The notes: generated by a model from the sequence alone, not told the origin. Numbered from the stretch's first letter, positions 10,356 through 21,415 are shown. The stretch is 64,000 nt of DNA from Cupidesulfovibrio sp000226255 (GCF_003402415.2 NZ_AP036014.1:2914001-2978000); one strand, 5' to 3'. Translations and numbers: made by a program.

Positions 10356-10580
10356 CGCGCGTCAGGCGGATACCCTCTCTTTCTGCCTTTTCCCCGTCGC
10401 ACCTCAACGCATCAGGGGAACAGGCTCTCTTCCGGCCTTTTCCCTGCCGCGTCGGCACTACCAGCGCGGCGTCCGGTTCAGGAAGGAGGCACTTTTCTTT
10501 TTCCCTGCGGGCCTCCGCACGTCAGATGCGTTGCGCTCTGTCTTCCTGCCTTTCCCTCGTTGCGCCTCCGCGCGTCAGGT
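10356..10580. repeat. Degenerate tandem repeat array, unit about 50 bases
   Basis: Five diverged copies of a unit beginning (A/G)CGTCAGG and continuing with a pyrimidine tract CTCTCTTTCTGCCTTTTCCC and GTCGCACCTC can be aligned by eye. The TCAGG/TCAGA cores sit at about 10362, 10412, 10478, 10522 and 10575, so spacing varies from 44 to 66 bases. No open reading frame of interest covers it. Confidence 0.5.
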
Positions 10581-10612
10581 GCGGGAAGTCCGTGTCGTGG
10601 CAAGGAAGGCAA

Positions 10613-10672
10613 GCACGGTGGGGTGAAGGAATACTCTTGTCGTATTTCGAACCCCACCGTGCGCAGCCTGAC
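10613..10672. repeat. 12-bp inverted repeat after gatC
   Basis: GCACGGTGGGGT (10613-10624) and its exact complement ACCCCACCGTGC (10661-10672) flank 36 bases. On the minus strand this forms a hairpin shortly after the gatC stop codon and may attenuate or process the gatC-gatA message. Confidence 0.5.
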
Positions 10673-10702
10673 GCCGCCACGGCGCGGAATCCCCGCACCT
10701 TG

Positions 10703-10990
10703 TCACACGATTCGCGGAACGATGAAGAATTCCGAATCGGCCTCCGGCGCATTCCGCAGCACGTCCTCGCGCGTGCAGCGCGGTGCGGCCTCGTCGGGCC
10801 GCAGGGCCGTGGCGTGCTGCACGGGGCTGTACAGCGGCTCGACGCCGGTGGTGTCGAGGCCGTTCAGCATGTCCATGTAGCCCAGGATGTCGCCGAACTG
10901 GCGGGCAAAGGTTGCAAGCTGCGCCTCGTCCGGGGCCAGCCGGGCCAGCCGCGCGATGGCGGCCACCTGTTCGGTGCTGATGGTGGTCAT
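10703..10990 (-). CDS. gatC: Glutamyl-/aspartyl-tRNA amidotransferase subunit C
   Basis: 95 residues from ATG 10990. GatC is the small belt subunit that ties GatA to GatB. Family features are present: VAAIARLARLAPDEAQLATFARQFGDILGYMDMLNGLDT, the proline-rich TTGVEPLYSP, and the terminal DVLRNAPEADSEFFIVPRIV. Length is typical. It begins 23 bases after the stop of the upstream lipoprotein gene, so the two are probably cotranscribed. Confidence 0.95.
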   Translation of the reverse strand: MTTISTEQVAAIARLARLAPDEAQLATFARQFGDILGYMDMLNGLDTTGVEPLYSPVQHATALRPDEAAPRCTREDVLRNAPEADSEFFIVPRIV

Positions 10991-11013
10991 GTTCGATCCT
11001 GTATGCGTGCGGA

Positions 11014-13032
11014 TTATTGCGGGGTCGCGGTGGCGGCGGCCTTGGCGCGCGCCTCGTGGCGTTCGCGGGTGCGTTCCAGCTTCTGGCGAAATTCCGTGGG
11101 CTCCACGGGCCTGAAGCCGTCGGACGCGGGGGTGAACAGGAACAGGTCTTGCGCGGCGCGGCCGTCGGCGCTCCAGTGCAGCGCGCCCATGGCCCACTGC
11201 ATGCGCTGGGCGTCGGCCAGGCGCCGGTTGACCTCGGCCGGGGTCCAGCCCTTTTCCGGCAGGCCCAAGGTGGTGGCGAAGCGCACGAAGTCGTAGCCCA
11301 GGCCCACCCAGAAATCGGGGGCGTCGGGGTTGCCCGCCTCGCGCAGGGTGCGCGCCAGGGCGTCCCCGGCGGGCGAGGACTGCGCGCCGTTCCACGCGCC
11401 GGGGAACACGGCCAGCCCGAAGTTGCGCACGTCCACGCTCTTCTGCCCGGCCAGGCCCTGCTCCCACAGGGCGGTGCCCAACAGCACCTGGCGGTCCTCG
11501 CCGTGGAAGAACAGGTTGGGGACCAGCATCTCCGTGTTCTTCCAGCTGTCGGGCAGGAAGGTGGCCTCGAAGGTTGCCCCCGGCACGGGATAGCTGTTGA
11601 CGGTGCGCACCTTCACGAAGCTGCCCGCGATGCGGTTCCATTCCTGGTGCCTGCTGGCCGGATAGGACATGGTGGAGGCCACGCTGCCGCCGCGCGCGCG
11701 GGCGCGCTCCGCGAACAGCGAGGCCATCTTGCCGCCGAAGGCGTCGTCCGGGTGCAGCACGCCGTAGCTGGTCGCGCCCAGGGAGTCCTGGGTGAAGGCC
11801 AGCAGCGCGTTCACCTGGTCGTCGGGGCTGGTGAAGAAGCGCCACGCCACGCGGCCCTCGTCGCTGCCGTCAAGCTGCGGCAGAAAGGTGAAGAAGGCGC
11901 GCTGGCCGGTCAGGCCGCGCTCCCTGGCCGCGTTGAAGCTGTTGACGCGCAGCGGCCCGCCCACCACCACGCACTGGGGCGGCAGGGCGGCCAGCTTGTC
12001 CAGCCAGTCGGGCGATTCGGTGTTCAGCACCACCACCTCGACCTCGACGCCGGTGCGCGAAAGCTCCCACTGGGCCGCGCCCGCGCCGCGCGAGACCTTC
12101 CAGCCGATGTTGCCGAAGGCCCCGGTCATGGGCAGGGCCAGGGCCACGGTGCGCGAGGCGCGCATGCCGCCCTGCTCCAGCGGCGAAAGCACCCCGCCGA
12201 GCAGGTTGGGGTCGTTGAAGTTGCCGCTGCGCTGCAACCGGGTAAGGGTTTCCAGCGCGCGCAGCGAACCGGCGTTGGCGGCGGCCATGCGCCGGGCCGA
12301 CTCCAGTTCGATGATGTTGTAAGGGTAGCGGCCCTCGTTCTCCGGCGAGACCGCGGCGGCAAGGCGGTCCACGGTGGCGGGTTCGGCGCGCTTGAGTTCG
12401 TCGAGCAGGCGATTTTCCAGCGCGGCGCGGAAGGACTGGCTGCCCGCCCCGCCACCGGCCTGCGTGCCCGCCTGGTTCCACAGGCTGGACAGCGTCTGGA
12501 GCGAGGCGGGAATGTCGCCCGCCTCCCACTGCCGGGTGGCTACGATGAGCCCGGCCTGCGCGCGCAGGCCCCACGGCCGCGCCTGGTCGGCGAACACGGC
12601 GTTGGCGCGCTGGCGGCTTTCGGTCTTGGAAATGCGCGAGACGGCGCGGTACCAGGCGTCCTGCCATTCCTGCCCGGCGTCGGCGGCCGGGTCCTGCCTG
12701 CGCCAGCCATCCAGCCCGTCCAGGGCCAGGTTGGGGTGGCCGTTGGCCTCGGCGGCAAGGCTGTAGCCGCGCCACGCGCCCAGGCGCTCCTCGGGCGTGA
12801 TGTCGGTGCGTGCGGTCATCATGCCGAAGATGCGTTCCGCCGTGGCTGCGTCGCCGCGCTTGAGGGCCTCGTTGCCCTCGTCCAGCGCGGAACGCCGCAC
12901 CGGCTGCTGCGCCTGCGGGGTGACCGGCTCTCGCGGGATGATGATGGACCGCTTGCCGCCGCAACCGGCGGCGGAAAATACCATGAGCGCGAGCAGGAAG
13001 AGGACCGTGGCGCGCGAAAGAACGTGCTGCAT
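11014..13032 (-). CDS. LppC/LpoA-like lipoprotein, probable penicillin-binding-protein activator
   Basis: 672 residues from ATG 13032. A lipoprotein signal (VLFLLALMVFSAAGC) puts the lipidated Cys near residue 22. The N-terminal third is alpha-helical and TPR-like (GNEALKRGDAATAERIFGMM); the C-terminal two thirds resembles a type I periplasmic binding protein fold (RTVALALPMTGAFGNIGWKVSRGA, later GYDFVRFATTLG). This domain pair is that of the LppC family, to which LpoA, the outer-membrane activator of PBP1A in E. coli, belongs. The activator role here is inferred from architecture. A longer in-frame start (13278) lacks the signal peptide at its beginning and is rejected. Confidence 0.75.
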   Translation of the reverse strand: MQHVLSRATVLFLLALMVFSAAGCGGKRSIIIPREPVTPQAQQPVRRSALDEGNEALKRGDAATAERIFGMMTARTDITPEERLGAWRGYSLAAEANGHPNLALDGLDGWRRQDPAADAGQEWQDAWYRAVSRISKTESRQRANAVFADQARPWGLRAQAGLIVATRQWEAGDIPASLQTLSSLWNQAGTQAGGGAGSQSFRAALENRLLDELKRAEPATVDRLAAAVSPENEGRYPYNIIELESARRMAAANAGSLRALETLTRLQRSGNFNDPNLLGGVLSPLEQGGMRASRTVALALPMTGAFGNIGWKVSRGAGAAQWELSRTGVEVEVVVLNTESPDWLDKLAALPPQCVVVGGPLRVNSFNAARERGLTGQRAFFTFLPQLDGSDEGRVAWRFFTSPDDQVNALLAFTQDSLGATSYGVLHPDDAFGGKMASLFAERARARGGSVASTMSYPASRHQEWNRIAGSFVKVRTVNSYPVPGATFEATFLPDSWKNTEMLVPNLFFHGEDRQVLLGTALWEQGLAGQKSVDVRNFGLAVFPGAWNGAQSSPAGDALARTLREAGNPDAPDFWVGLGYDFVRFATTLGLPEKGWTPAEVNRRLADAQRMQWAMGALHWSADGRAAQDLFLFTPASDGFRPVEPTEFRQKLERTRERHEARAKAAATATPQ

Positions 13033-13330
13033 CGTGGGTACCGTGGCGTGCACCGTGGGGTGGGCCGTGGGTTTCCGGATGGGGTTTCCGGATGAGAATT
13101 CCCGCATGGGGTGGGCCGCATGGGGTTGCCGCGCGGGGCGTGCCCGGCAAGGGGTGGCGCCACGCGCCGCGAAACGGGTGGGGCATGCTCCGGCATGCCC
13201 GGCGGCGAATCGCGTCAGGCTATACATTGTGGCCCCGGAATGCAAGCAGGGCGCGCCCTGCGGCCCGGCCGCCCCCAAAGGGATGCGGACGGGCGCGTGG
13301 CGCGCCCCGGATCATTCCTGCTCCGTTTTC

Positions 13331-13354
13331 CCCGCGCGGCCAAGGCCGCGCGGG
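13331..13354 (-). terminator. Hairpin after dnaK
   Basis: Perfect 11-bp stem CCCGCGCGGCC / GGCCGCGCGGG with a 2-base loop, 17 bases after the dnaK stop. No T-tract follows on the minus strand, so intrinsic termination is uncertain. Confidence 0.45.
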
Positions 13355-13370
13355 AGAAGACGGGGCGTGG

Positions 13371-15284
<1,914 letters not shown>

Positions 15285-15404
15285 TGTCTTCCTCCTCAAA
15301 GGGTACGCGAACGTATCGCGAAGTGATCTTGCGCTGGCCGCCGACCCGGTGCGAGCCGTTCCGGCGTTGGCTGGTGTGAATAGTAAGGCGGGGTTGCCGG
15401 TCGT

Positions 15405-15434
15405 AAAGAGGGGAAGGCCAATTTTTCGTGCAAG
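15405..15434 (-). promoter_or_regulatory. Sigma-32-like heat-shock promoter of dnaK
   Basis: On the minus strand CTTGCAC (-35 region) and CCCCTCTTT (-10 region) are separated by 14 bases. This is close to the RpoH pattern CTTGAAA-N11-16-CCCCATNT and sits about 120 bases before the dnaK ATG. No CIRCE element (the HrcA site) is visible. Assignment is by pattern only. Confidence 0.45.
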
Positions 15435-15517
15435 GATGTGCACCGATGTGGTCGGACGCGGGGCTGCGGGGCGGGAAAGATGGGCGCGAGCGGGCACGGC
15501 GCGCCCCGAAACGCCAA

Positions 15518-15542
15518 CGGCCCCGACACGATGCCGGGGCCG
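15518..15542 (-). terminator. Hairpin ending the 15,656-16,003 gene
   Basis: An 8-bp GC stem CGGCCCCG / CGGGGCCG (15518-15525 and 15535-15542) with a 9-base loop, followed on the minus strand by TTGGCGTTT. A moderate intrinsic terminator. Confidence 0.5.
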
Positions 15543-15655
15543 AAGGGGATCCTTGCCATTGTTGCCGAGGATGGAGGAAAAAACTCGTCAGACGTCAGTT
15601 GCCGGAAAGCGCCGGGTTCCGGGTGTGGCGCGTCAGCAGGCGTGACTCTCCCTGC

Positions 15656-16003
15656 CTAGGCAAGGCCCATTTCCTGCCGCAACCATTCCTTGATCTCTTC
15701 AGTGGGTTCGTAGATGCCGCGCAGGTCGCCGAATTCCGCCAGAAAGCGGTTGGCCAGCCGCTCGGGCAGAGGTGCGCTGTAAATGTCTTCCGCCGCTTCG
15801 GAATTGCGGCGCACCAGGCGCACCACCGGGCGCGGCCCCCAGGTGTCCACCACGAAGTAGGTGGAATAGTCGTCCTTGGAGCGCACGGGGGGGTATTCCG
15901 CGTGCCAGTTGTTGTTGCCCCACTCAAGGTACATGGTCACCGCGTGCTCTGGGCTGAGGTTCCAGTCGATATCCATGTGGCCGAGCGTCTTCAGGTCGTG
16001 CAT
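15656..16003 (-). CDS. Conserved hypothetical protein, 115 residues
   Basis: ATG 16003 is preceded by AGGAGTGAACG. The protein is acidic, Trp-rich and soluble (DIDWNLSPEHAVTMYLEWGNN, YFVVDTWGPRPVVRLVRRN, TEEIKEWLRQEMGLA), with no membrane segment, signal or cysteine motif. I do not recognise a family; the style and the place upstream of dnaK recall small conserved proteins of Desulfovibrio. An own terminator separates it from dnaK, so coregulation with heat shock is not shown. Confidence 0.7.
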   Translation of the reverse strand: MHDLKTLGHMDIDWNLSPEHAVTMYLEWGNNNWHAEYPPVRSKDDYSTYFVVDTWGPRPVVRLVRRNSEAAEDIYSAPLPERLANRFLAEFGDLRGIYEPTEEIKEWLRQEMGLA

Positions 16004-16564
16004 CGTTCACTCCTGCCTGGGTGTTGCGCGTAACGGGCTGACCGCCCCCGCCCGGTGCGTCGCGTTGAAATTTCCGGGCCGCTCCTGCCCGGGCCATCCC
16101 CCTTCCCCATCCGGTCACCAGAGCGGGCCGGGCTGCCACTCCCGGCCCGCCGGTAACCGTCGCCAATGTGAAGGAGAGTGTGGCTGAGGAAGCACCACTC
16201 ACCTACACAGTAACAATTACCATTACCGTGTCAACGGGTTTTCGGAAAATTCCGGCAACGTCTTGGCAGGGCTTTCGCCGCGCAGCGCTCTCGGCGTTGC
16301 ACCATGCTGCTTGCCCACGGTGGCACGGCGGTTGCCCGGCGCTGTGGCGATGCCCGCGCGGCCAGCCTACGGGCTTTCTGCACCGCGCCGACTTGACGGT
16401 TGGTGCCCCGTATGTCTTTATGGTGACGGTGGGAAAGTCTGGAAGCACATCCAGTCTCCCCCCGCGTTCGGACATGGTTCCGCCCGCCGCCGCCCGCCTG
16501 CTGCCAGTTTGCCGTGCGTGCGCGCGCCGGGCCCTTCTCGCCACACCGCGACCTGGGAGGATAC
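16004..16564. other. Divergent intergenic region without a recognisable gene
   Basis: 561 bases between two divergent small genes. A short AT-rich patch at about 16205-16245 (TAACAATTACCATTACC) is the most promoter-like stretch. The remainder is GC-rich with no RNA gene, long repeat or credible reading frame that I can see. Confidence 0.5.
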
Positions 16565-16801
16565 ATGAAACCGGAAGAGTTCGCCCACAAGTTCATGCAG
16601 ACCGCCAACACCATGGGCTGCACCGTCACCCCGTCGGGCAACGTGGTCTGCCCCGGCGGCAAGAACATTTCGCCGGGCAAGGCGGCCGCCATCTACAAGC
16701 GTTATGGCGACACCACGGCCAAGGTGCCTTCGTCGGAATTCCGCAACGAGCCGCACAGCCTGAAGCTGTTCCGCTCCATCGCCGCAAAGACCCTGGGATA
16801 G
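16565..16801 (+). CDS. Small hypothetical protein, 78 residues
   Basis: ATG 16565 follows GGGAGGATAC, which decides this start over an in-frame upstream ATG at 16514. The product is basic and contains a two-cysteine hairpin-like part (MGCTVTPSGNVVCPGGKNIS) and a helical middle (GKAAAIYKRYGD). No signal peptide or membrane segment. Not recognised. A strong terminator follows at 16951-16983. Confidence 0.65.
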   Translation: MKPEEFAHKFMQTANTMGCTVTPSGNVVCPGGKNISPGKAAAIYKRYGDTTAKVPSSEFRNEPHSLKLFRSIAAKTLG

Positions 16802-16950
16802 CCCTGGGCGGCATGGTGCGGGACATGCCCTACGACAGGCCTGGCAATCTGCCCCGCAGTTTGCAGTGACGCCACGGAGCGGCCCCCTGCCGATCCCCAA
16901 CAATACACGACGGGGGCAACGGCAGGGCCGCGCCTGGTCGCAGCCCGCAC

Positions 16951-16983
16951 GCCGGGCCGGTACTTCCGGCCCGGCTCTTTTTT
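16951..16983 (+). terminator. Strong Rho-independent terminator
   Basis: Perfect 10-bp stem GCCGGGCCGG / CCGGCCCGGC with loop TACTT, followed by TCTTTTTT. It lies 150 bases after the 78-residue gene; the DNA between (16802-16950) shows no gene. Confidence 0.85.
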
Positions 16984-17096
16984 GGGGCGGGGGTGGCATG
17001 GCCAGCCGGAACAGCAACCGCATGCTGGCGGCAAGGCCTTGCCCTGCACACCGCGCTTGCGGGACCGCCCCGGCGCCCCTCCCCGGCACAACGCAA

Positions 17097-17124
17097 ACGG
17101 CCCGGAGGTTTCCCTCCGGGCCGT
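17097..17124 (-). terminator. Terminator of the ATP synthase operon
   Basis: Perfect 12-bp stem ACGGCCCGGAGG / CCTCCGGGCCGT with a 4-base loop, 35 bases after the atpC stop. The minus-strand continuation TTTGCGTTGTG is only partly T-rich. Confidence 0.65.
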
Positions 17125-17158
17125 CGCATTTCGTCGTCGGCCGTGCGGTCGGTCCGCG

Positions 17159-17563
17159 CTAGGCGGCGCCGCGCACCCTCATGCGCGCCAAGGCGCGCTG
17201 CAGGGCTGCCTGGGCCCGTGCGCTGTCGAGCTTTTCCTTGGCTTGGGCCAGGCGTTGCTCGGCACGTTCCCTGGCCTTGCGGGCGCGTTCGAGGTCGATG
17301 TCCTCTGCGCGTTCCGCCGATTCGGCCAGCACGGTCACCTTGTTGTCCGAAACCTCGGCAAAACCGCCGGACACGAAGATCCAGTGCGTCTTGCCGCCAG
17401 CCTTGTAGTACAGGCTGCCGATGTTCAGCGCGGAGAGGAAGGGAATGTGGTTCGGCAGGATGCCGAATTCGCCCTCGTAGCCGGGCGCGCCCACATAGTC
17501 GACCTTCTCGCTGAGCACGAGCCTGTCAGGCGTGACGATTTCGAGATGGAGCGACTTTTCCAT
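17159..17563 (-). CDS. atpC: ATP synthase F1 epsilon subunit
   Basis: 134 residues from ATG 17563. The N-terminal beta-sandwich (LHLEIVTPDRLVLSEKVDYV, GEFGILPNHIPFLSAL) and the C-terminal helical hairpin (DLERARKARERAEQRLAQAKEKL) are both present. Epsilon couples the rotor to F1 and inhibits ATP hydrolysis. It starts 10 bases after the atpD stop and ends the operon. Confidence 0.95.
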   Translation of the reverse strand: MEKSLHLEIVTPDRLVLSEKVDYVGAPGYEGEFGILPNHIPFLSALNIGSLYYKAGGKTHWIFVSGGFAEVSDNKVTVLAESAERAEDIDLERARKARERAEQRLAQAKEKLDSARAQAALQRALARMRVRGAA

Positions 17564-17573
17564 GGGTCACTCC

Positions 17574-18989
17574 TTATTGCTGCTCCTGGCGCTTCTTGTA
17601 CTTTTCAAGGGCCGTCTCGATGCCGCCCACCATGTAGAAGTCGCCTTCCGCCAGGTGGTCGAAATCACCGTTCAGGATGCCCCGGAACGCCTTGATGGTG
17701 TCTTCCAGCTTCACGTACACGCCGGGCGTGCCGGTGAAGGTTTCGGCCACGTGGAACGGCTGCGACAGGAAGCGCTGGATGCGGCGCGCGCGCGCCACGG
17801 TCAGCTTGTCCTCGTCGGACAGTTCGTCCATGCCGAGAATGGCGATGATGTCCTGCAGGTCCTTGTACTTCTGCAGAACCTGCTGCACCGCGCGGGCCAC
17901 CGAGTAGTGCTCGGCACCGACCACGTTGGGGTCGAGGATGCGCGACGTGGAGTCGAGCGGGTCCACCGCGGGGTAGATGCCGAGTTCCGCGATCTGGCGC
18001 GAAAGCACCAGCGTACCGTCAAGGTGCGAGAAGGTGGTGGCAGGCGCGGGGTCGGTAAGGTCGTCCGCGGGCACGTACACGGCCTGGACCGAGGTGATCG
18101 AGCCCTTGACCGTGGAGGTGATGCGTTCCTGCAGGCCACCAAGGTCGGTACCCAGGGTGGGCTGGTAACCCACCGCCGAGGGCATGCGGCCGAGCAGCGC
18201 CGACACTTCCGAACCCGCCTGGGTGAAGCGGAAGATGTTGTCGACGAACAGCAGCACGTCCTGGTTCTCGATGTCGCGGAAGTATTCCGCGCAGGCGAGG
18301 GCGGTCAGGGCCACGCGGGCACGGGCTCCTGGCGGTTCGTTCATCTGGCCGTAGATAAGCGCGGCCTTCTCCAGAACGCCCGCGTCCTTCATTTCGTGGT
18401 ACAAGTCGTTCCCTTCACGGGTACGCTCGCCAACACCCGCGAACACGGAAATGCCGCCGTGCTGCTTCGCGATGTTGTTGATCATTTCCATGAGGATAAC
18501 GGTTTTGCCCACGCCCGCGCCGCCGAACAGGCCCATCTTGCCGCCCTTGGGGAACGGGATGAGCAGGTCGACGACCTTGATGCCGGTTTCGAGCAGTTCA
18601 ACCTTGGTGTTCTGCTCGGTGAACTCGGGGGCCGCACGGTGGATGGGCAGGTACTTGTCGGTATCGATGGGGCCCATTTCGTCAACGGGGCGGCCCACGA
18701 CGTTCATGATGCGACCAAGCGACGCCTTGCCGACAGGCACCATGATGGGCTTGCCGGTGTCCACCGCTTCCATGCCGCGCACGAGACCTTCGGTCGCGTC
18801 CATGGCGATGGTGCGGACGACGTTGTCGCCGAGGTGCTGGGCAACTTCGCAGACCAGCTCGGGCGCGTCGCTGTTGTTGGGGTTCTTGATATCCAACGCG
18901 CTCAAGATGTTCGGCAGGTTGCCGCTCGGGAACTCGACGTCCACGACGGCGCCGATGACCTGAACGATCTTGCCAATGTTAGCACTCAT
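17574..18989 (-). CDS. atpD: ATP synthase F1 beta subunit
   Basis: 471 residues from ATG 18989. The catalytic subunit: Walker A GGAGVGKTVILMEM, GERTREGNDLYHEM with the catalytic Glu, ARVALTALACAEYFRD, Walker B VLLFVDNIFRFTQAGSEVSALLGR, and SRQIAELGIYPAVDPLDSTSR. Normal length. Cotranscribed with atpG and atpC. Confidence 0.98.
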   Translation of the reverse strand: MSANIGKIVQVIGAVVDVEFPSGNLPNILSALDIKNPNNSDAPELVCEVAQHLGDNVVRTIAMDATEGLVRGMEAVDTGKPIMVPVGKASLGRIMNVVGRPVDEMGPIDTDKYLPIHRAAPEFTEQNTKVELLETGIKVVDLLIPFPKGGKMGLFGGAGVGKTVILMEMINNIAKQHGGISVFAGVGERTREGNDLYHEMKDAGVLEKAALIYGQMNEPPGARARVALTALACAEYFRDIENQDVLLFVDNIFRFTQAGSEVSALLGRMPSAVGYQPTLGTDLGGLQERITSTVKGSITSVQAVYVPADDLTDPAPATTFSHLDGTLVLSRQIAELGIYPAVDPLDSTSRILDPNVVGAEHYSVARAVQQVLQKYKDLQDIIAILGMDELSDEDKLTVARARRIQRFLSQPFHVAETFTGTPGVYVKLEDTIKAFRGILNGDFDHLAEGDFYMVGGIETALEKYKKRQEQQ

Positions 18990-19006
18990 GTGTGTACGCT
19001 CCCTTA

Positions 19007-19888
19007 TTAGCCTTTCAGCGCCTCGGCGCCACCGACGATGTCCATGAGGTCGCGCGTGATCGAAGCCTGCCGCGTCTTGTTGAAGAGCAGCGTCAGGGAA
19101 CCGATCATGTCGTCGCAGCTGCGCGTGGCGTTATCCATGGCGGCCATGCGCGCCGCGTGCTCGCTGGCGGAGGTGTCGAGCAGGCCGCGATACAGCTGCA
19201 CCTTGATGAAGCGGGGCAGCAGTTCGGCCAGCAGGCCCTCCACGGCGGGTTCGTAGATGTACTCCTTGTTGGAGGCGGGGGCAGCCGGGGCGGCCTCCTC
19301 TTCCTTGGGAGCAATGGGCAGGATGGGCAGCGCGATGGGCAACTGCTTGGCCATGCTCACGAACTCGCCGTAGACCATGATCACTTCGTCCAGTTCACGC
19401 GTCAGGTAGGCATTTATGACCTCGAGCCCGATCCTGTTGGCGAGCTGGAAGTCGAAACTGCCCATCTGGTCGGCAAGCGCCATGGCGACCTCGTGGTCGG
19501 TCTTGCGGGCCGCGTCGCGGCCTTTCTTGCCCACGCAGTAGAACTTGACCTTCTTGCCTTCCGCGGCCTTCTTGGCGGCCAGCTTCAGGGCGGTGGTGAT
19601 GAGGTTGGAGTTGAAGCTGCCGCACAGCCCGCGGTCGGAGGTGGCGAGGACGATCCCACACGTCTTGATTTCCTCGCGCACTTCCAGAAGCGGGTGGACG
19701 GAGCTGTCCGCCTTGCTCGCCAGGTCCCCCAGCATGTCATAGAACTTGGACGCGTAAGGGCGGAACCGTTCTATGCGCTGCTGGGCACCGCGCAGCTTCG
19801 CCGAGGCCACCATGTTCATGGCCTTGGTGATCTGCTTGGTCTTCTTGACCCCGGCGATCTTGACCTTGACGTCTTTCAAAGAAGGCAT
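19007..19888 (-). CDS. atpG: ATP synthase F1 gamma subunit
   Basis: 293 residues from ATG 19888. The N-terminal helix KIAGVKKTKQITKAMNMVASAKLRGAQ and C-terminal helix HAARMAAMDNATRSCDDMIGSLTLLFNKTRQASITRDLMDIVGGAEAL form the rotating shaft; DRGLCGSFNSN is the conserved Rossmann part. Lies 14 bases downstream of atpA. Confidence 0.97.
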   Translation of the reverse strand: MPSLKDVKVKIAGVKKTKQITKAMNMVASAKLRGAQQRIERFRPYASKFYDMLGDLASKADSSVHPLLEVREEIKTCGIVLATSDRGLCGSFNSNLITTALKLAAKKAAEGKKVKFYCVGKKGRDAARKTDHEVAMALADQMGSFDFQLANRIGLEVINAYLTRELDEVIMVYGEFVSMAKQLPIALPILPIAPKEEEAAPAAPASNKEYIYEPAVEGLLAELLPRFIKVQLYRGLLDTSASEHAARMAAMDNATRSCDDMIGSLTLLFNKTRQASITRDLMDIVGGAEALKG

Positions 19889-19902
19889 CGGTTACCTCCC
19901 GC

Positions 19903-21411
19903 CTAGGCTTGGAAGCCCTTTTTGAACTCGGCAACAGCTGCCTTCAGGCGGTCTTCGATGTCCGCGTCGAGAGCCTTCTTGGTCTTGATGTCGTTCAGGA
20001 TGTCGGCCTTCGAGTTCTTGATGAAGTCGAGCATCTCGGTTTCGAACTTGCGAATGGACAGCACCGGCACGTCGTCCATCAGGCCGCGGGTGGCGGCGTA
20101 CATGGAGGCGACCTGCTGTTCCACCGGCATGGGCTGGTACTGGGGCTGCTTCAGCAGTTCCACCAGGCGCGCGCCGCGATCAAGCTTCTGCTTGGTGGCC
20201 TTGTCGAGGTCGGAACCGAACTGCGCGAAGGCAGCCAGTTCGCGGTACTGGGCAAGGTCCAGACGCATGGTGCCGGCAACCTGCTTCATCGCCTTGATCT
20301 GCGCGGCGCCGCCCACTCGGGAGACCGACAGACCGACGTTGATGGCGGGCCGGATGCCCGCGTTGAACAGGTTGGGTTCCAGGTACACCTGACCGTCGGT
20401 GATGGAGATAACGTTGGTCGGGATGTACGCGGACACGTCGCCGGCCTGGGTTTCGATGATCGGCAGGGCGGTCAGCGAACCGGCGCCCAGCGAATCGTTG
20501 ACCTTGGCGGCGCGTTCCAGCAGGCGCGAGTGCAGGTAGAACACGTCGCCGGGGTAAGCTTCGCGCCCCGGAGGACGGCGGAGCAGCAGCGACATCTGGC
20601 GGTAGGCCACGGCCTGCTTGGAAAGGTCGTCGTAGATGATCAGGGCGTGGTCGCCCTTGTCGCGGTAGAACTCGGCCATGGTGCAGCCGGAGTACGCCGA
20701 GATGAACTGCAGCGGCGCGGGCTCGGAAGCGGTGGCGGAGATGATGGTGGTGTATTCCATGGCACCGTGCTTGCGCAGGGTGTCGGCCACCAGGGCGACC
20801 GTGGCCTTCTTCTGGCCGATGGCCACGTAGAAGCACCGGATGCCGGTGTCACGCTGGGCCAGGATGGCGTCGATGCAGACGGCGGTCTTGCCGGTCTGAC
20901 GGTCGCCGATGATCAGTTCGCGCTGCCCGCGCCCGATGGGCGTCATGGCGTCGATGGCCTTGATGCCGGTAGGCATGGGCTGGTGCACCGACTTACGTGC
21001 GATGATGCCGGGCGCCTTCAGTTCCACGGGGCGGAACTCCTTGGCGTCCAACGGGCCCAGGCCGTCGATGGGCTGGCCGAGGGGGTTGAGCACGCGGCCC
21101 ATGACCGCGTCGCCCACCGGCACCGAGAAGATCTTGCCGGTACGCTTGACCGGGTCGCCTTCCTTGATGTTGGTGTCTTCACCCAGAAGAGCAACACCCA
21201 CGTTGTCCTCTTCAAGGTTGAGCACCATGCCCATGAGCCCGCCGGGGAACTCGAGCAGTTCCATGGCCATGGCATTACGGACGCCGTAGACGCGCGCAAT
21301 ACCGTCACCGACCGAAAGGACGGTGCCGGTTTCGCTCATCTCGACCCGCTGCTCATAGCTTTGGATCTGCTCTTCGATGATCTTGCTGATTTCTTCGGCT
21401 TTGATCTGCAT
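19903..21411 (-). CDS. atpA: ATP synthase F1 alpha subunit
   Basis: 502 residues from ATG 21411 (MQIKAEEISKIIEEQI, the usual alpha start). An in-frame GTG at 21423 would overlap the atpH end and add four residues; it is less likely. Nucleotide-binding P-loop GDRQTGKTAVCIDAI, the ALIIYDDLSKQAVAYRQ segment and the arginine-finger region VSRVGGAAQ are present. Non-catalytic partner of beta in the F1 hexamer. Confidence 0.97.
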   Translation of the reverse strand: MQIKAEEISKIIEEQIQSYEQRVEMSETGTVLSVGDGIARVYGVRNAMAMELLEFPGGLMGMVLNLEEDNVGVALLGEDTNIKEGDPVKRTGKIFSVPVGDAVMGRVLNPLGQPIDGLGPLDAKEFRPVELKAPGIIARKSVHQPMPTGIKAIDAMTPIGRGQRELIIGDRQTGKTAVCIDAILAQRDTGIRCFYVAIGQKKATVALVADTLRKHGAMEYTTIISATASEPAPLQFISAYSGCTMAEFYRDKGDHALIIYDDLSKQAVAYRQMSLLLRRPPGREAYPGDVFYLHSRLLERAAKVNDSLGAGSLTALPIIETQAGDVSAYIPTNVISITDGQVYLEPNLFNAGIRPAINVGLSVSRVGGAAQIKAMKQVAGTMRLDLAQYRELAAFAQFGSDLDKATKQKLDRGARLVELLKQPQYQPMPVEQQVASMYAATRGLMDDVPVLSIRKFETEMLDFIKNSKADILNDIKTKKALDADIEDRLKAAVAEFKKGFQA

Positions 21412-21415
21412 AGCC

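Noticed and set aside
10356..10580. CRISPR array
   Set aside because: Units diverge strongly and spacing varies from 44 to 66 bases with no constant repeat and no cas genes.
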